A DNA stretch of 64,000 nt from Bradyrhizobium arachidis (GTDB lineage: Bacteria; Pseudomonadota; Alphaproteobacteria; Rhizobiales; Xanthobacteraceae). A program made the position numbers and the translations under genes. Shown in pieces: positions 27,017 through 36,316 of this stretch; position 1 is the first letter of the stretch, and every line of letters starts with the position of its first letter. Where the stretch lies: positions 7,006,001-7,070,000 of the forward strand of contig NZ_CP030050.1 in assembly GCF_015291705.1 (NCBI RefSeq), written 5' to 3'. The notes under the pieces are model-generated. The model searched no databases. It saw nothing but the letters and a program-made list of their open reading frames with translations, and was not told where the DNA came from.

Positions 27017-27302
27017 CGCGCCATCCCGTTGGCGGTCACATCTCGGCTACTGCGGGAGCGGCCCTGTGGAGTGCAGAGTGGTGGACTCCGTACGATCCGG
27101 AGATCGTGCGCCCCGCGCCGTTGCTGTGACCTGGTCTGATTGATTTGCCCCGTTGATTACGGAGCCTTACAAAGGGCAGGGCAATTGTTGCTTCAAGCGC
27201 GCACGCGCCGCTGTCGTACACGGGCGTAGCGAAAGAAAGGAACGGCGACTTGATCCGGTGTGATGAGTGCGGCGGGCCAGGAAGGAAACGTCACAGGCTC
27301 CA

Positions 27303-27731
27303 TCAACTGCTGGCATCATCCGACGGGCCGCGAAAGATGTCCTCGGGGATCTCGCGCAAAAAGCTCTGGCCCTTCTGCAAGCGACGCCCCAGGGTCTCGA
27401 CGAATCCTTCGAACCGCTCGCGGCCTTTGATCTGGGCGGCTGCCTGGGCGTCGTTCGGCAAGGGCGGCGTGATCGTCAGCCAAAAGCGCACGAAGAGAGC
27501 CAATGTCTCAGCCGTCAGCCCAACGTCGCGCTCGAGTCTCTGCATCTGACGCGATAGCCGGTCGAGACGTCGGGCGAGGGCTGCCTCTCGCCTGTCCGCG
27601 CCGTCTGGCGACAGGAAGGACGTGACGGCCGCCTCGACGATTGCCGATCGGGAGAGGTTTTTGCGATCGGCAAGTTCCGAGATCTGCTTCAGAAGCTCCG
27701 GCGGGAAGTACACGTTCATGCGATTGCGCAT
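27303..27731 (-). CDS. Ribbon-helix-helix (CopG-like) protein next to traG
   Basis: 142 residues: an RHH domain (MNVYFPPELLKQISELADRKNLSRSAIVEAAV), a long amphipathic helix (RREAALARRLDRLSRQMQRLERDV) and a hydrophobic stretch (TLALFVRFWLTITPPLPND). The same LTITPPLP/LTVTPAMP feature occurs in the neighbouring RHH protein, so the pair are paralogues despite low overall identity. The gene begins eight bases after the traG stop and is surely cotranscribed. A relaxosome accessory role is inferred from this position. Confidence 0.8.
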   Translation of the reverse strand: MRNRMNVYFPPELLKQISELADRKNLSRSAIVEAAVTSFLSPDGADRREAALARRLDRLSRQMQRLERDVGLTAETLALFVRFWLTITPPLPNDAQAAAQIKGRERFEGFVETLGRRLQKGQSFLREIPEDIFRGPSDDASS

Positions 27732-27738
27732 GGACCCC

Positions 27739-29724
27739 TCACAGATCTATGCCGTCGTTCGGATCGAGAGCCACCTGGCGCGCGACACCGCGCATCTGCT
27801 GGCGCAGGATCCGAGACTGACGGACAGCATCCTCATCGTCGTCGAGGACGGCGAACTCTTCTGACGGCGTCACGTCGGTCGTCTCCTTGACGATGGCGAC
27901 GTGGTCGGGAAGCTCAGGCTCGCGACGAAGACCGCTGTCGGCGGTATCGGATTGGGTTTGGTCCGCTTGGGCAGGCGGAGTGCTATCGGGCGCGAGCGCC
28001 TTGAGGTTGGACCAACCATCCACGCGGGAAGGCCGTTCCAACTTGGCCGGATCCGGTGGCGGGAGAACCCGCTCGGTGAAGCGTCCATCCTCGTAATAGC
28101 GCACCTTCTTGGCACGAATTGGCGAGATCCCGGCCACCATGACAATCTCGTCTAATCGAGGTAGCTGCATCACCTCGCCGGGAGTGAGCAGCGGCCGTGC
28201 GGTCTCCTGGCGCGAGATCATCAGATGGCCAAGCCACGGGTTCAGCCGATGGCCGGCGTAGTTCTTCATGGCCCGCATCTCGGTCGCGGTGCCGAGCGCA
28301 TCCGACACGCGCCTCGCGGTGCGCTCATCGTTGGTCGCAAAGCTCACGCGAACATGGCAATTGTCTAGGATCGCGTTGTTGGGACCGTAGGTCTTCTCGA
28401 TCTGGTTCAGCGATTGCGCGATCAGGAAGGCCTTGATCCCGTACCCCGCCATGAAGGCGAGCGCGGATTCAAAGAAGTCGAGGCGTCCCAGTGCCGGGAA
28501 CTCATCCAGCATCATCAGAACTCGGTGCCGGCGGTCCTTGCTCTGCAGGTCTTCCGTAATGCGGCGGCCAATCTGATTGAGCACCAGCCGGATCAGCGGC
28601 TTCGTCCGAGAAATATCCGACGGCGGGACCACGAGGTAGAGCGTGGTCGGACGGGCATCGTCGATCAGGTCCGTAATCCGCCAATCGCACCGGCTCGTCA
28701 CCTCGGCCACCACCGGGTCCCGATAGAGTCCAAGGAAGGACATCGCGGTCGAGAGCACCCCCGAGCGCTCGTTCTCGGATTTATTCAGCAACTCGCGGGC
28801 GGTTGAGGCGACGACTGGATGAGGCCCCTGCTCGCCCAAATGCTGCGTCGTCATCATCGCCTTCAGCGTTGCTTCGATTGGTCTTCTCGGGTCCGACAGA
28901 AAGGCGGCGACGTCAGCAAGCGTCTTGTCGGTTTCCGCGTAAAGGACATGCAGGATCGCACCGACCAAGAGGGAATGGCTAGTCTTCTCCCAATGGTTCC
29001 GCTTGTCGAGCGAGCCTTCGGGGTCGACCAGAACGTCGGCGACATTCTGGACGTCCCGGACCTCCCACTCTCCACGGCGAACCTCGAGAAGCGGATTGTA
29101 AGCAGACGATTTTGCATTGGTCGGATCGAACAGCAGCACCCGACCATGCCGCGAGCGGAATCCGGCCGTCAGTTGCCAGTTCTCGCCCTTGATGTCGTGG
29201 ACGATCGCCGAGTCCGGCCAGGTCAGAAGCGAGGGAACAACGAGGCCCACGCCTTTGCCGGAGCGGGTCGGCGCAAAGCAGAGCACGTGCTCCGGTCCGT
29301 TGTGGCGAAGGTAATCCTTCGCCAACTTGCCGAGCACGACGCCGTCGGCGCCAAGGAGGCCAGCCGCCCTCACCTCCCCCGGCTCAGCCCAGCGCGCCGA
29401 TCCATAGGTCTCGACATTCCTGGCTTCGCGCGCACGCCAGACCGACATGCCGATCGCAACCGCGATTGAGACAAAACTTCCGGACGCGGCGATGTAGGCC
29501 CCCTCCACGAAGACGCCTGGCGCATAGGCGTCGTAGACGAACCACCACCAGAAGAAGATCGGCGGATAGTAGATCTTCCAACCCCAAAACTCGAACCAGG
29601 GGCGTCCAAGCTCTGGCTGGTAGGCGAGCCGCGAAGCTGTCCATTCGGTTGCTCCCCAGATGGCCAGCAAGACGATCAGGCCGACAACGATTACCTGGCC
29701 CCAGAGGATCTTGGTTCCTGACAT
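27739..29724 (-). CDS. traG: TraG/VirD4 type IV coupling protein
   Basis: 661 residues. Two to three N-terminal membrane helices (about 7-100) precede the cytosolic ATPase, with Walker A FAPTRSGKGVGLVVPSLL (about residue 151), DPTNAKSSAYNPL, Walker B VLMMLDEFPALGRL and the motif FLIAQSLNQIEKTYG. An acidic C-terminal tail follows. Coupling proteins bring the relaxase-DNA complex to the Trb channel. It starts 36 bases after the relaxase stop on the same strand. Length and motifs are normal. Confidence 0.95.
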   Translation of the reverse strand: MSGTKILWGQVIVVGLIVLLAIWGATEWTASRLAYQPELGRPWFEFWGWKIYYPPIFFWWWFVYDAYAPGVFVEGAYIAASGSFVSIAVAIGMSVWRAREARNVETYGSARWAEPGEVRAAGLLGADGVVLGKLAKDYLRHNGPEHVLCFAPTRSGKGVGLVVPSLLTWPDSAIVHDIKGENWQLTAGFRSRHGRVLLFDPTNAKSSAYNPLLEVRRGEWEVRDVQNVADVLVDPEGSLDKRNHWEKTSHSLLVGAILHVLYAETDKTLADVAAFLSDPRRPIEATLKAMMTTQHLGEQGPHPVVASTARELLNKSENERSGVLSTAMSFLGLYRDPVVAEVTSRCDWRITDLIDDARPTTLYLVVPPSDISRTKPLIRLVLNQIGRRITEDLQSKDRRHRVLMMLDEFPALGRLDFFESALAFMAGYGIKAFLIAQSLNQIEKTYGPNNAILDNCHVRVSFATNDERTARRVSDALGTATEMRAMKNYAGHRLNPWLGHLMISRQETARPLLTPGEVMQLPRLDEIVMVAGISPIRAKKVRYYEDGRFTERVLPPPDPAKLERPSRVDGWSNLKALAPDSTPPAQADQTQSDTADSGLRREPELPDHVAIVKETTDVTPSEEFAVLDDDEDAVRQSRILRQQMRGVARQVALDPNDGIDL

Positions 29725-29760
29725 CCCGACGGTCCTTCCGTAACCAACTCCGAGAGATAG

Positions 29761-31524
29761 CTAGAGACCCAGGTCGCGCTTGCGGCCAAAGCCCCATTCG
29801 ATGCCTCCGCCGTCCTTCGCGACTCCAGTGACGTGTTGGCCGAACTTCTTCTCGAGCTCGCGCGACCAGGGCACGAGCTGGAAGCCGAGCCCATTGTCGA
29901 TCATGGCGAAACGCCCCGACGCCAACGTCAGCCGCTGGCGATACGTGCCTGCCACATGTTCCCCGGACGCTGACTTCACATGAGGCAGGCCAGAGTCTAC
30001 CGAGACCTTGGCTCCCACCTGGTCCAGTTCGCATCGACGCAGCGTGTTCAGGAGATCGCGTTTCAGGATAATGCGTTGGCCCTGCCGCTGTGCCAGGCCG
30101 TCCTGAATCAGACGCTCGGTCCGCGCTTCCATGGCTTCACGGGCCTCACGGCCGAATCCTCCCATGGCGAGCGGCATCGGATCGCGTTCGACCAGCCTGT
30201 GGTCGAGCCAGGTCGCCCCTTTCGCGGTGACTTGCTCACCAAGGTCAAGATCGCAACGGGTCGCCAGCATCAGCGTGGGACGCGGATCGCTAGCTTGACC
30301 AAAGCGACGGACTTCGACGATGCCGCCGATCGGCGGCGCATATTCGAAGGCCTCGATCCCGAGGAATCGGACGTGATGTACACGTCCGTCGGTTCCATCG
30401 ATCACGGCGAAGGCCTCGCCGGTCAGCTCGTCATGCAATCCTCGATCAATCAAGCGTCCGACGATCTGGGATGCCGGCGGTCCACCTTCGATGACGTAGT
30501 CGGCAACACTACGCACTTCCCCACGTTCGGTAAAGGCGCGGTGCATTGTCTTGATGATGTCGCCGCGCATGCCGAGATCGCGCAAGCTGCGTTCGGCCTC
30601 AAGCCCGACCACCCATTCGCCCGGTGCGGCGGACGCGGCAAGGCCCATCTTGTCGAGGTGCTGGAGGCGGCCAACCATCAGGCGCCGGATCTCGGGATCA
30701 GAGCTGCCCGGATTATCGGGGCGAAGATCGATATAGCCGGTTTCGTCGGCTGCCAGCCGGATCTCGCGATCGAGCCGCGTCCATCGCTCTGCCGTGACTT
30801 CCCTCTCCACGGAATTGCGGATCTCGTGCTCTGGTTTTGGACCGAATTCGATCGCGATCAATTCCTCAGCGCGCGAGCGCAGGCCCTGGCTGATGTAGTC
30901 GCGGGAGATCACGAGATCCGCCCCTTCCTCGTCTACTCCCCGAACGAGAAGATGGACGTGAGGGTTGTCGGTATTCCAGTGATCAACAGCTACCCAATCC
31001 AGCCGCGTGCCGAGGTCGATCTCCATTTGCCGGGCGAGATCGCGGGTGAAAGCCCTGAGGTCGCTCATCTCGCCGGCATCCTCGGGCGAGACGATGAACC
31101 GGAAATGATGCCGGTCGTCCTCACACCGCTCCGCGAAAGCCGCGCTATCGGCACGGTCGCTCCCGGCGTCGAACATTTCGGCCCGCTCACCACTTCGGGT
31201 CACGCCGTCGCGCTTCAGATATGAGATGTGCGCGGTCAGTGGTGCTGAGCGGAACGCTCGCCCCTTGTGACGAACCACGCGCGCCTTCACCACGACGCGC
31301 CGGGTCGGGCTGAACAATCTGGCGCGGCTAAAGGCAAGGCGCCCCCGGCCGAACGTCGAACGTCCATAGGCTGCCGAACGCCTGCCGGCTACGGCCTGAC
31401 CCGAGGTGTGTCCTGCTTTCTTCGCCGCCCGCAGCACCTGGTTGATGAAGCTCTTCGGCTTAGGCGAGCGTGTGCTGCGGATGCGCCCAGGCCGGATACG
31501 CAGGTCGCTGTCGCCCACGCTCAC
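29761..31524 (-). CDS. Relaxase (DUF3363/VirD2-like), complete copy
   Basis: About 587 residues. The relaxase domain includes RRVVVKARVVRH, TAHISYLKRDGVTRSG, HHFRFIVSPEDA and the histidine motif VDHWNTDNPHVHLLVRG. A DUF3363 C-terminal region ends EKKFGQHVTGVAKDGGGIEW. It nicks oriT and pilots single-stranded DNA into the recipient, as RlxS does in ICEMlSym(R7A). I favour GTG 31524 as start because relatives begin close to GDSDLRIRPGRIR; a TTG at 31539 adds five residues. Its first two thirds and upstream region are duplicated in tandem (31682-33356), so this downstream copy is the only full-length one. Confidence 0.88.
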   Translation of the reverse strand: MSVGDSDLRIRPGRIRSTRSPKPKSFINQVLRAAKKAGHTSGQAVAGRRSAAYGRSTFGRGRLAFSRARLFSPTRRVVVKARVVRHKGRAFRSAPLTAHISYLKRDGVTRSGERAEMFDAGSDRADSAAFAERCEDDRHHFRFIVSPEDAGEMSDLRAFTRDLARQMEIDLGTRLDWVAVDHWNTDNPHVHLLVRGVDEEGADLVISRDYISQGLRSRAEELIAIEFGPKPEHEIRNSVEREVTAERWTRLDREIRLAADETGYIDLRPDNPGSSDPEIRRLMVGRLQHLDKMGLAASAAPGEWVVGLEAERSLRDLGMRGDIIKTMHRAFTERGEVRSVADYVIEGGPPASQIVGRLIDRGLHDELTGEAFAVIDGTDGRVHHVRFLGIEAFEYAPPIGGIVEVRRFGQASDPRPTLMLATRCDLDLGEQVTAKGATWLDHRLVERDPMPLAMGGFGREAREAMEARTERLIQDGLAQRQGQRIILKRDLLNTLRRCELDQVGAKVSVDSGLPHVKSASGEHVAGTYRQRLTLASGRFAMIDNGLGFQLVPWSRELEKKFGQHVTGVAKDGGGIEWGFGRKRDLGL

Positions 31525-31681
31525 GGCAGGGCTTCCCAACGATCAAAAGCGCACACGGTGCCGAAAACGCCTTTGATTGCATTCGTCAAAATGCATGGCG
31601 CGGCACGCGCCTCGACCGACCGGCACGCCAGAACCCAAGCCATGTCAGTGGCTTGCGGTTCGACCGGCGAGCCCCTTTTAT
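30007..31681. repeat. Tandem duplication, unit A (1675 bp)
   Basis: Bases 30007-31681 are repeated directly at 31682-33356 with no difference I can see. The unit covers about the first 505 codons of the relaxase plus its upstream dyad region. The junction shares only about two bases (CT), as in illegitimate recombination or replication slippage. Unit A belongs to the complete relaxase gene. Confidence 0.9.
31572..31655. other. Candidate oriT: clustered dyads upstream of the relaxase
   Basis: Within 130 bases upstream of the relaxase start there are four perfect dyads. They are TTTGA/TCAAA (31572-31576 and 31586-31590), TGCAT/ATGCA (31578-31582 and 31591-31595), GGCGCG-GCA-CGCGCC (31597-31611) and CAAGCCA-N6-TGGCTTG (31636-31655). 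Clusters of small dyads beside a relaxase gene are the normal face of oriT. I cannot point to the nick site. An identical copy lies 1675 bases to the right (33247-33330). Confidence 0.45.
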
Positions 31682-33199
31682 CTTGGCTCCCACCTGGTCC
31701 AGTTCGCATCGACGCAGCGTGTTCAGGAGATCGCGTTTCAGGATAATGCGTTGGCCCTGCCGCTGTGCCAGGCCGTCCTGAATCAGACGCTCGGTCCGCG
31801 CTTCCATGGCTTCACGGGCCTCACGGCCGAATCCTCCCATGGCGAGCGGCATCGGATCGCGTTCGACCAGCCTGTGGTCGAGCCAGGTCGCCCCTTTCGC
31901 GGTGACTTGCTCACCAAGGTCAAGATCGCAACGGGTCGCCAGCATCAGCGTGGGACGCGGATCGCTAGCTTGACCAAAGCGACGGACTTCGACGATGCCG
32001 CCGATCGGCGGCGCATATTCGAAGGCCTCGATCCCGAGGAATCGGACGTGATGTACACGTCCGTCGGTTCCATCGATCACGGCGAAGGCCTCGCCGGTCA
32101 GCTCGTCATGCAATCCTCGATCAATCAAGCGTCCGACGATCTGGGATGCCGGCGGTCCACCTTCGATGACGTAGTCGGCAACACTACGCACTTCCCCACG
32201 TTCGGTAAAGGCGCGGTGCATTGTCTTGATGATGTCGCCGCGCATGCCGAGATCGCGCAAGCTGCGTTCGGCCTCAAGCCCGACCACCCATTCGCCCGGT
32301 GCGGCGGACGCGGCAAGGCCCATCTTGTCGAGGTGCTGGAGGCGGCCAACCATCAGGCGCCGGATCTCGGGATCAGAGCTGCCCGGATTATCGGGGCGAA
32401 GATCGATATAGCCGGTTTCGTCGGCTGCCAGCCGGATCTCGCGATCGAGCCGCGTCCATCGCTCTGCCGTGACTTCCCTCTCCACGGAATTGCGGATCTC
32501 GTGCTCTGGTTTTGGACCGAATTCGATCGCGATCAATTCCTCAGCGCGCGAGCGCAGGCCCTGGCTGATGTAGTCGCGGGAGATCACGAGATCCGCCCCT
32601 TCCTCGTCTACTCCCCGAACGAGAAGATGGACGTGAGGGTTGTCGGTATTCCAGTGATCAACAGCTACCCAATCCAGCCGCGTGCCGAGGTCGATCTCCA
32701 TTTGCCGGGCGAGATCGCGGGTGAAAGCCCTGAGGTCGCTCATCTCGCCGGCATCCTCGGGCGAGACGATGAACCGGAAATGATGCCGGTCGTCCTCACA
32801 CCGCTCCGCGAAAGCCGCGCTATCGGCACGGTCGCTCCCGGCGTCGAACATTTCGGCCCGCTCACCACTTCGGGTCACGCCGTCGCGCTTCAGATATGAG
32901 ATGTGCGCGGTCAGTGGTGCTGAGCGGAACGCTCGCCCCTTGTGACGAACCACGCGCGCCTTCACCACGACGCGCCGGGTCGGGCTGAACAATCTGGCGC
33001 GGCTAAAGGCAAGGCGCCCCCGGCCGAACGTCGAACGTCCATAGGCTGCCGAACGCCTGCCGGCTACGGCCTGACCCGAGGTGTGTCCTGCTTTCTTCGC
33101 CGCCCGCAGCACCTGGTTGATGAAGCTCTTCGGCTTAGGCGAGCGTGTGCTGCGGATGCGCCCAGGCCGGATACGCAGGTCGCTGTCGCCCACGCTCAC
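31586..33199 (-). pseudogene. Relaxase, C-terminally truncated duplicate
   Basis: This frame is identical to the complete relaxase for about 500 residues, including the VDHWNTDNPHVHLLVRG motif. At the duplication junction (31681/31682) it runs into the upstream DNA of unit A, read in a meaningless frame (about 33 residues ending VPRHAF). The DUF3363 C-terminal part is lost. The catalytic domain is whole, so a truncated relaxase could still be made and might bind or nick oriT without supporting transfer; that is inference. Its own upstream dyad region is intact at 33247-33330. Confidence 0.85.
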
Positions 33200-33356
33200 G
33201 GCAGGGCTTCCCAACGATCAAAAGCGCACACGGTGCCGAAAACGCCTTTGATTGCATTCGTCAAAATGCATGGCGCGGCACGCGCCTCGACCGACCGGCA
33301 CGCCAGAACCCAAGCCATGTCAGTGGCTTGCGGTTCGACCGGCGAGCCCCTTTTAT
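31682..33356. repeat. Tandem duplication, unit B (1675 bp)
   Basis: Second, apparently identical unit, immediately next to unit A. Identity is lost at about 33358, where the sequence changes to IS110-flanking DNA. Perfect identity over 1.7 kb means either a very recent event or an assembly duplication. Confidence 0.9.
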
Positions 33357-33380
33357 CTCGCCTTCCTAATCGGGCGGGCA

Positions 33381-34939
33381 AAGTCAACTCATTCCTAGGT
33401 TTTTCCTCGAGTCCTCGCAAAATAAGCATCGCTGCTTCCCTCCATCTACGACGCACAAACGTCACCACACCGCGTTGCAGTGGCCTTCACCAGGCGGGGT
33501 CCATGCGTTCCTTCGCGTTCAGCACTTCGGCCGTCGCATGCTCTTCATCAGGTTCGTGAACAGGGCTGTCCAAGCAGTCCGGCGCTCTCGTCCCCGAAGG
33601 GCGGCAGCAGGCAAGAGATAGCGGACATTCCCCGTTTCGCGGCCCCGCCAGGGGACGCTCACCGCGCGCGCGGATCTCTAATTTCGTTCCCTCCTCAACA
33701 TGCTGGGAGTAGTCCCAGCGCCTTCCTATGCTCGTCTATGTAGCTGCTACTGCGCCGGCTTTAGGCGCAGCCGTTGCGTGATCTTGGCACCGAATCCGAC
33801 GTGGAAATCGGTCTCGCTGACCCACATCCGGTGGAGAATACCCGCGAGCTTTCGCGCGACCGCGGCTATCGCACACAGCATGCTCGACCGCTTGGCAATT
33901 CGCAGGCCCCACGCCCGCAATGCCGACCATTTTCTGACCCGTAGCAGCAGACTTGCGGCAGCTTCACACAGCGCCTCCCTCACGGAGATATCGCCTTGTT
34001 TGCTGATGCGCCCCTCAAAATCGATCGACGTCCCGGACTGGTGGCGCTTCGGCGTCAGGCCAAAATGGGCGCCCACCGTGCGGGATCGGGCAAAGCGATG
34101 AGGGTCATCAACGCCGACTTTGAATGACAAGGCAACGACCGGACCGACGCCTGGAACCGTCATCAGACGCCGGCAAACAGGATCATGCTGGACCACCTGC
34201 AGGAGCACACGATGCAGCCGATCGTAACCTTCGAGGAGGGCGCGACGCACGTCCAGCATGACCTGGATCGACATCACAAAAATCGGGTCGCTGTGCTCGA
34301 TCAGCTCGCGGATGCGGGCCTCAAAGGCACCTCTCGCGACCGCTCCGACGAGCAATCCATAGGCCCGCAGTGCGCCCCGAACATGGTTCTCGAGGTCGAT
34401 CAATTTGCGCTTGAGCAGCTTCCGGTTCGTCAGCAGCGTGCGCATTTTTTGCATGTCGATATTCTTGACATGCACGGCGCGGTACCAGCCCAACCGCATC
34501 ATTTGCGCGATGCCGCGCGCATCGTTTCGGTCGGTTTTGTTGCGCATTGTCGATAGCGAAACGCGCATGTGGCGCGCCTCCACGACAATGATTGGAAGCC
34601 CGGCTGACTGCAGTTCGCGATACAGCCAGATACCCAGCGATGACGCCTCGACCCCGACCCTATCGAGGCGATCCGCGTAACCCTCCACAGCGGAGCGGAT
34701 CGCCTCTGGCTCCGTGCTGACCTTAACTTCGCGGATCGTAAGACCCTCGCTATCGACGATGCAAACGCTGGTTTCTTCAAGGCCGACGTCCAATCCAACG
34801 TACAGTTTCATCGGAGCTCTCCTGTGTGGCAACGACCTTCCAAGTCGTTGCACCAGGCTCCGGATTCGGCCACGGCCGTCTTATTCCCGTGCACCGATCT
34901 CTCGAAGCCCGATTTGAAGAGCCGTCCTGCCGTCGTGGT
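33381..34939 (-). mobile_element. IS110-family element, copy 1
   Basis: Boundaries are inferred by comparison with copy 2 (37880 onward). Shared sequence begins at AAGTCAACTCATTCCTA (33381 and 37880), and the right edge abuts the IS66 terminal repeat at 34940. There are no clear terminal inverted repeats, as expected for IS110. About 365 bp downstream of the transposase gene are non-coding (33381-33746), and from about 33487 they are nearly identical to copy 2. The patch 33400-33486 differs strongly between copies. Confidence 0.7.
33747..34811 (-). CDS. IS110-family transposase, copy 1
   Basis: 354 residues starting at ATG 34811 after an AGGAG site. The N-terminal DEDD RuvC-like domain opens MKLYVGLDVGLEETSVCIVD and includes VEASSLGIWLYREL and KTDRNDARGIAQMMR. 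The C-terminal transposase_20 domain has MTVPGVGPVVALSFKVGVDD and HFGLTPKRHQSG, with the catalytic Ser region near the SMLCAIAAVARKLAGIL helix. It appears intact. IS110 enzymes use a DEDD-Ser mechanism guided by a bridge RNA from element non-coding DNA. Confidence 0.9.
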   Translation of the reverse strand: MKLYVGLDVGLEETSVCIVDSEGLTIREVKVSTEPEAIRSAVEGYADRLDRVGVEASSLGIWLYRELQSAGLPIIVVEARHMRVSLSTMRNKTDRNDARGIAQMMRLGWYRAVHVKNIDMQKMRTLLTNRKLLKRKLIDLENHVRGALRAYGLLVGAVARGAFEARIRELIEHSDPIFVMSIQVMLDVRRALLEGYDRLHRVLLQVVQHDPVCRRLMTVPGVGPVVALSFKVGVDDPHRFARSRTVGAHFGLTPKRHQSGTSIDFEGRISKQGDISVREALCEAAASLLLRVRKWSALRAWGLRIAKRSSMLCAIAAVARKLAGILHRMWVSETDFHVGFGAKITQRLRLKPAQ

Positions 34940-35021
34940 GTAAGCGTCCGAATCCTGCACGACTTTCCGAGAGTGCGTCGTCGTTCCATATCGGGTTCCT
35001 TGCTGCATTGGAGGATCTCCG

Positions 35022-35897
35022 GTGGGTACGGAATATTTCAAGAACGAAGCGCGTCGTTCTTTTTGGTCGGTACACGTTGAAGCGTGGCGGCGAAGCGGTC
35101 TCAGCAAGCGCAAATACTGTCGTCAGCACCGTCTCAGTGGCGGCACATTCGATCGCTGGCTGCAGCATCTGGTTGACGCCGAGACGTTGAAAATGCGCGC
35201 CGAATTGCGTCGCGAGGAACGTCGGGAGCGGCTCCGCAAGAAGCGGGCTCCAGTGTCGAAGGACCTCCGCTGCAGAGCCGTGCAAGCGTTCTGGGCGATG
35301 CACGTTGAAGCGATGAGGTGGTGCGGACTGAGCATGCAAGCGTATGCCCGGGCACATGGCATATCGCAGCACAGCCTGCGGCGGTGGCGCGATCTGATCG
35401 ACGCCAATGAGGTTGAAATCGACTGGCGGACGCACCTTCATCCGAGTGCCCGCCCACTAATAAGCACTAGTGTTAGCAGCGCTGCTAAGGGGTCTCGCAT
35501 CAGAAGTCGCTTGACGGATGCACCAACCGTCGATCCGCCGAGCGACGGACGCGCCAACCGGCGTCGCTTCAGTGACGAGGAAAAGCTCGCGATAGTGACC
35601 GAGTCCGAGCTCCCCGACGCCACCGCCGCCGAGGTTTGCCGGCGCCACGGCATCGTCACCAGCATGTTGTTCCGGTGGCGGGTCCAGTTCGGGTTCAGCA
35701 AGCGGGTGCGGGCTAAGTTGGCGGCTGTGAAGGTCGCCGGAGCGCAATCCGCAACGCTCGTCCTGAACGATCTGTTACAGCCGCCCGACGGCATGACGGC
35801 TATCGAATTGGACGATGGGCGTCGCGTCTTCGCACCGGTCGGCAGCGATCCGGATGCAGTCCGTCGCCACGTCATTGAGCAGGAGACCGCTCGATGA
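35022..35897 (+). CDS. tnpA: IS66 TnpA
   Basis: 291 residues from GTG 35022, preceded by GGAGGATCTCCG. Its N-terminal half has two related IS66 TnpA-like repeats (FWSVHVEAWRRSGLSKRKYC and FWAMHVEAMRWCGLSMQAYA). A Tnp8-type helix-turn-helix follows (FSDEEKLAIVTESE, EVCRRHGIVTSMLFRWRVQF). TnpA is needed for transposition but its exact role is unclear. It is longer than the usual ~130 residues because of the extra N-terminal repeats. The stop overlaps tnpB by four bases. Confidence 0.85.
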   Translation: MGTEYFKNEARRSFWSVHVEAWRRSGLSKRKYCRQHRLSGGTFDRWLQHLVDAETLKMRAELRREERRERLRKKRAPVSKDLRCRAVQAFWAMHVEAMRWCGLSMQAYARAHGISQHSLRRWRDLIDANEVEIDWRTHLHPSARPLISTSVSSAAKGSRIRSRLTDAPTVDPPSDGRANRRRFSDEEKLAIVTESELPDATAAEVCRRHGIVTSMLFRWRVQFGFSKRVRAKLAAVKVAGAQSATLVLNDLLQPPDGMTAIELDDGRRVFAPVGSDPDAVRRHVIEQETAR

Positions 35898-36247
35898 TGA
35901 TCGTGCCGGCCGGCGTAAAAGTGCATTTGGCTTTGGGGTATACCGACATGCGCAAGGGCCTGGATGGCCTCGCCGCGCTCGTTCAGGAACAACTCAAGAA
36001 GGATCCATTCTCCGGCCACCTGTTTGCCTTCCGAGGCAAGAAGGCAAGCACGCTGAAGATCCTGTTCTGGGACGGCAGCGGGCTTTGCCTGTTCAGTAAG
36101 AGGCTCGACCAGGGCGGCTTCATCTGGCCGAGAATGAGCGATCCCGGCGGCACCGTGACGCTGTCCCCGGCACAGCTTGCCATGCTGATCGAAGGCATCG
36201 ATTGGCGCACACCCGAGCGTCGATGGCGACCGGCCATCGCGGGTTGA
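35894..36247 (+). CDS. tnpB: IS66 TnpB
   Basis: 117 residues, the typical length. The signature is MIVPAGVKVHLALGYTDMRKG, followed by HLFAFRGKKASTLKILFWDG and LCLFSKRLDQGGFIWP. TnpB is an accessory protein of IS66 transposition with unknown chemistry. It overlaps tnpA by four bases and precedes tnpC by 69 bases. Confidence 0.95.
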   Translation: MMIVPAGVKVHLALGYTDMRKGLDGLAALVQEQLKKDPFSGHLFAFRGKKASTLKILFWDGSGLCLFSKRLDQGGFIWPRMSDPGGTVTLSPAQLAMLIEGIDWRTPERRWRPAIAG

Positions 36248-36316
36248 ATCGCAAAAACCCGCATAGAATATAGCGAAGTTGCTTCGTCGAATCAGCGTGT
36301 CCGAGTAGAATCGGTC

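Noticed and set aside
29980..32899. Two long plus-strand frames (414 and 440 codons) across the relaxase region
   Set aside because: They are antisense to the duplicated relaxase gene, share its codon-position pattern and show no domain of their own.
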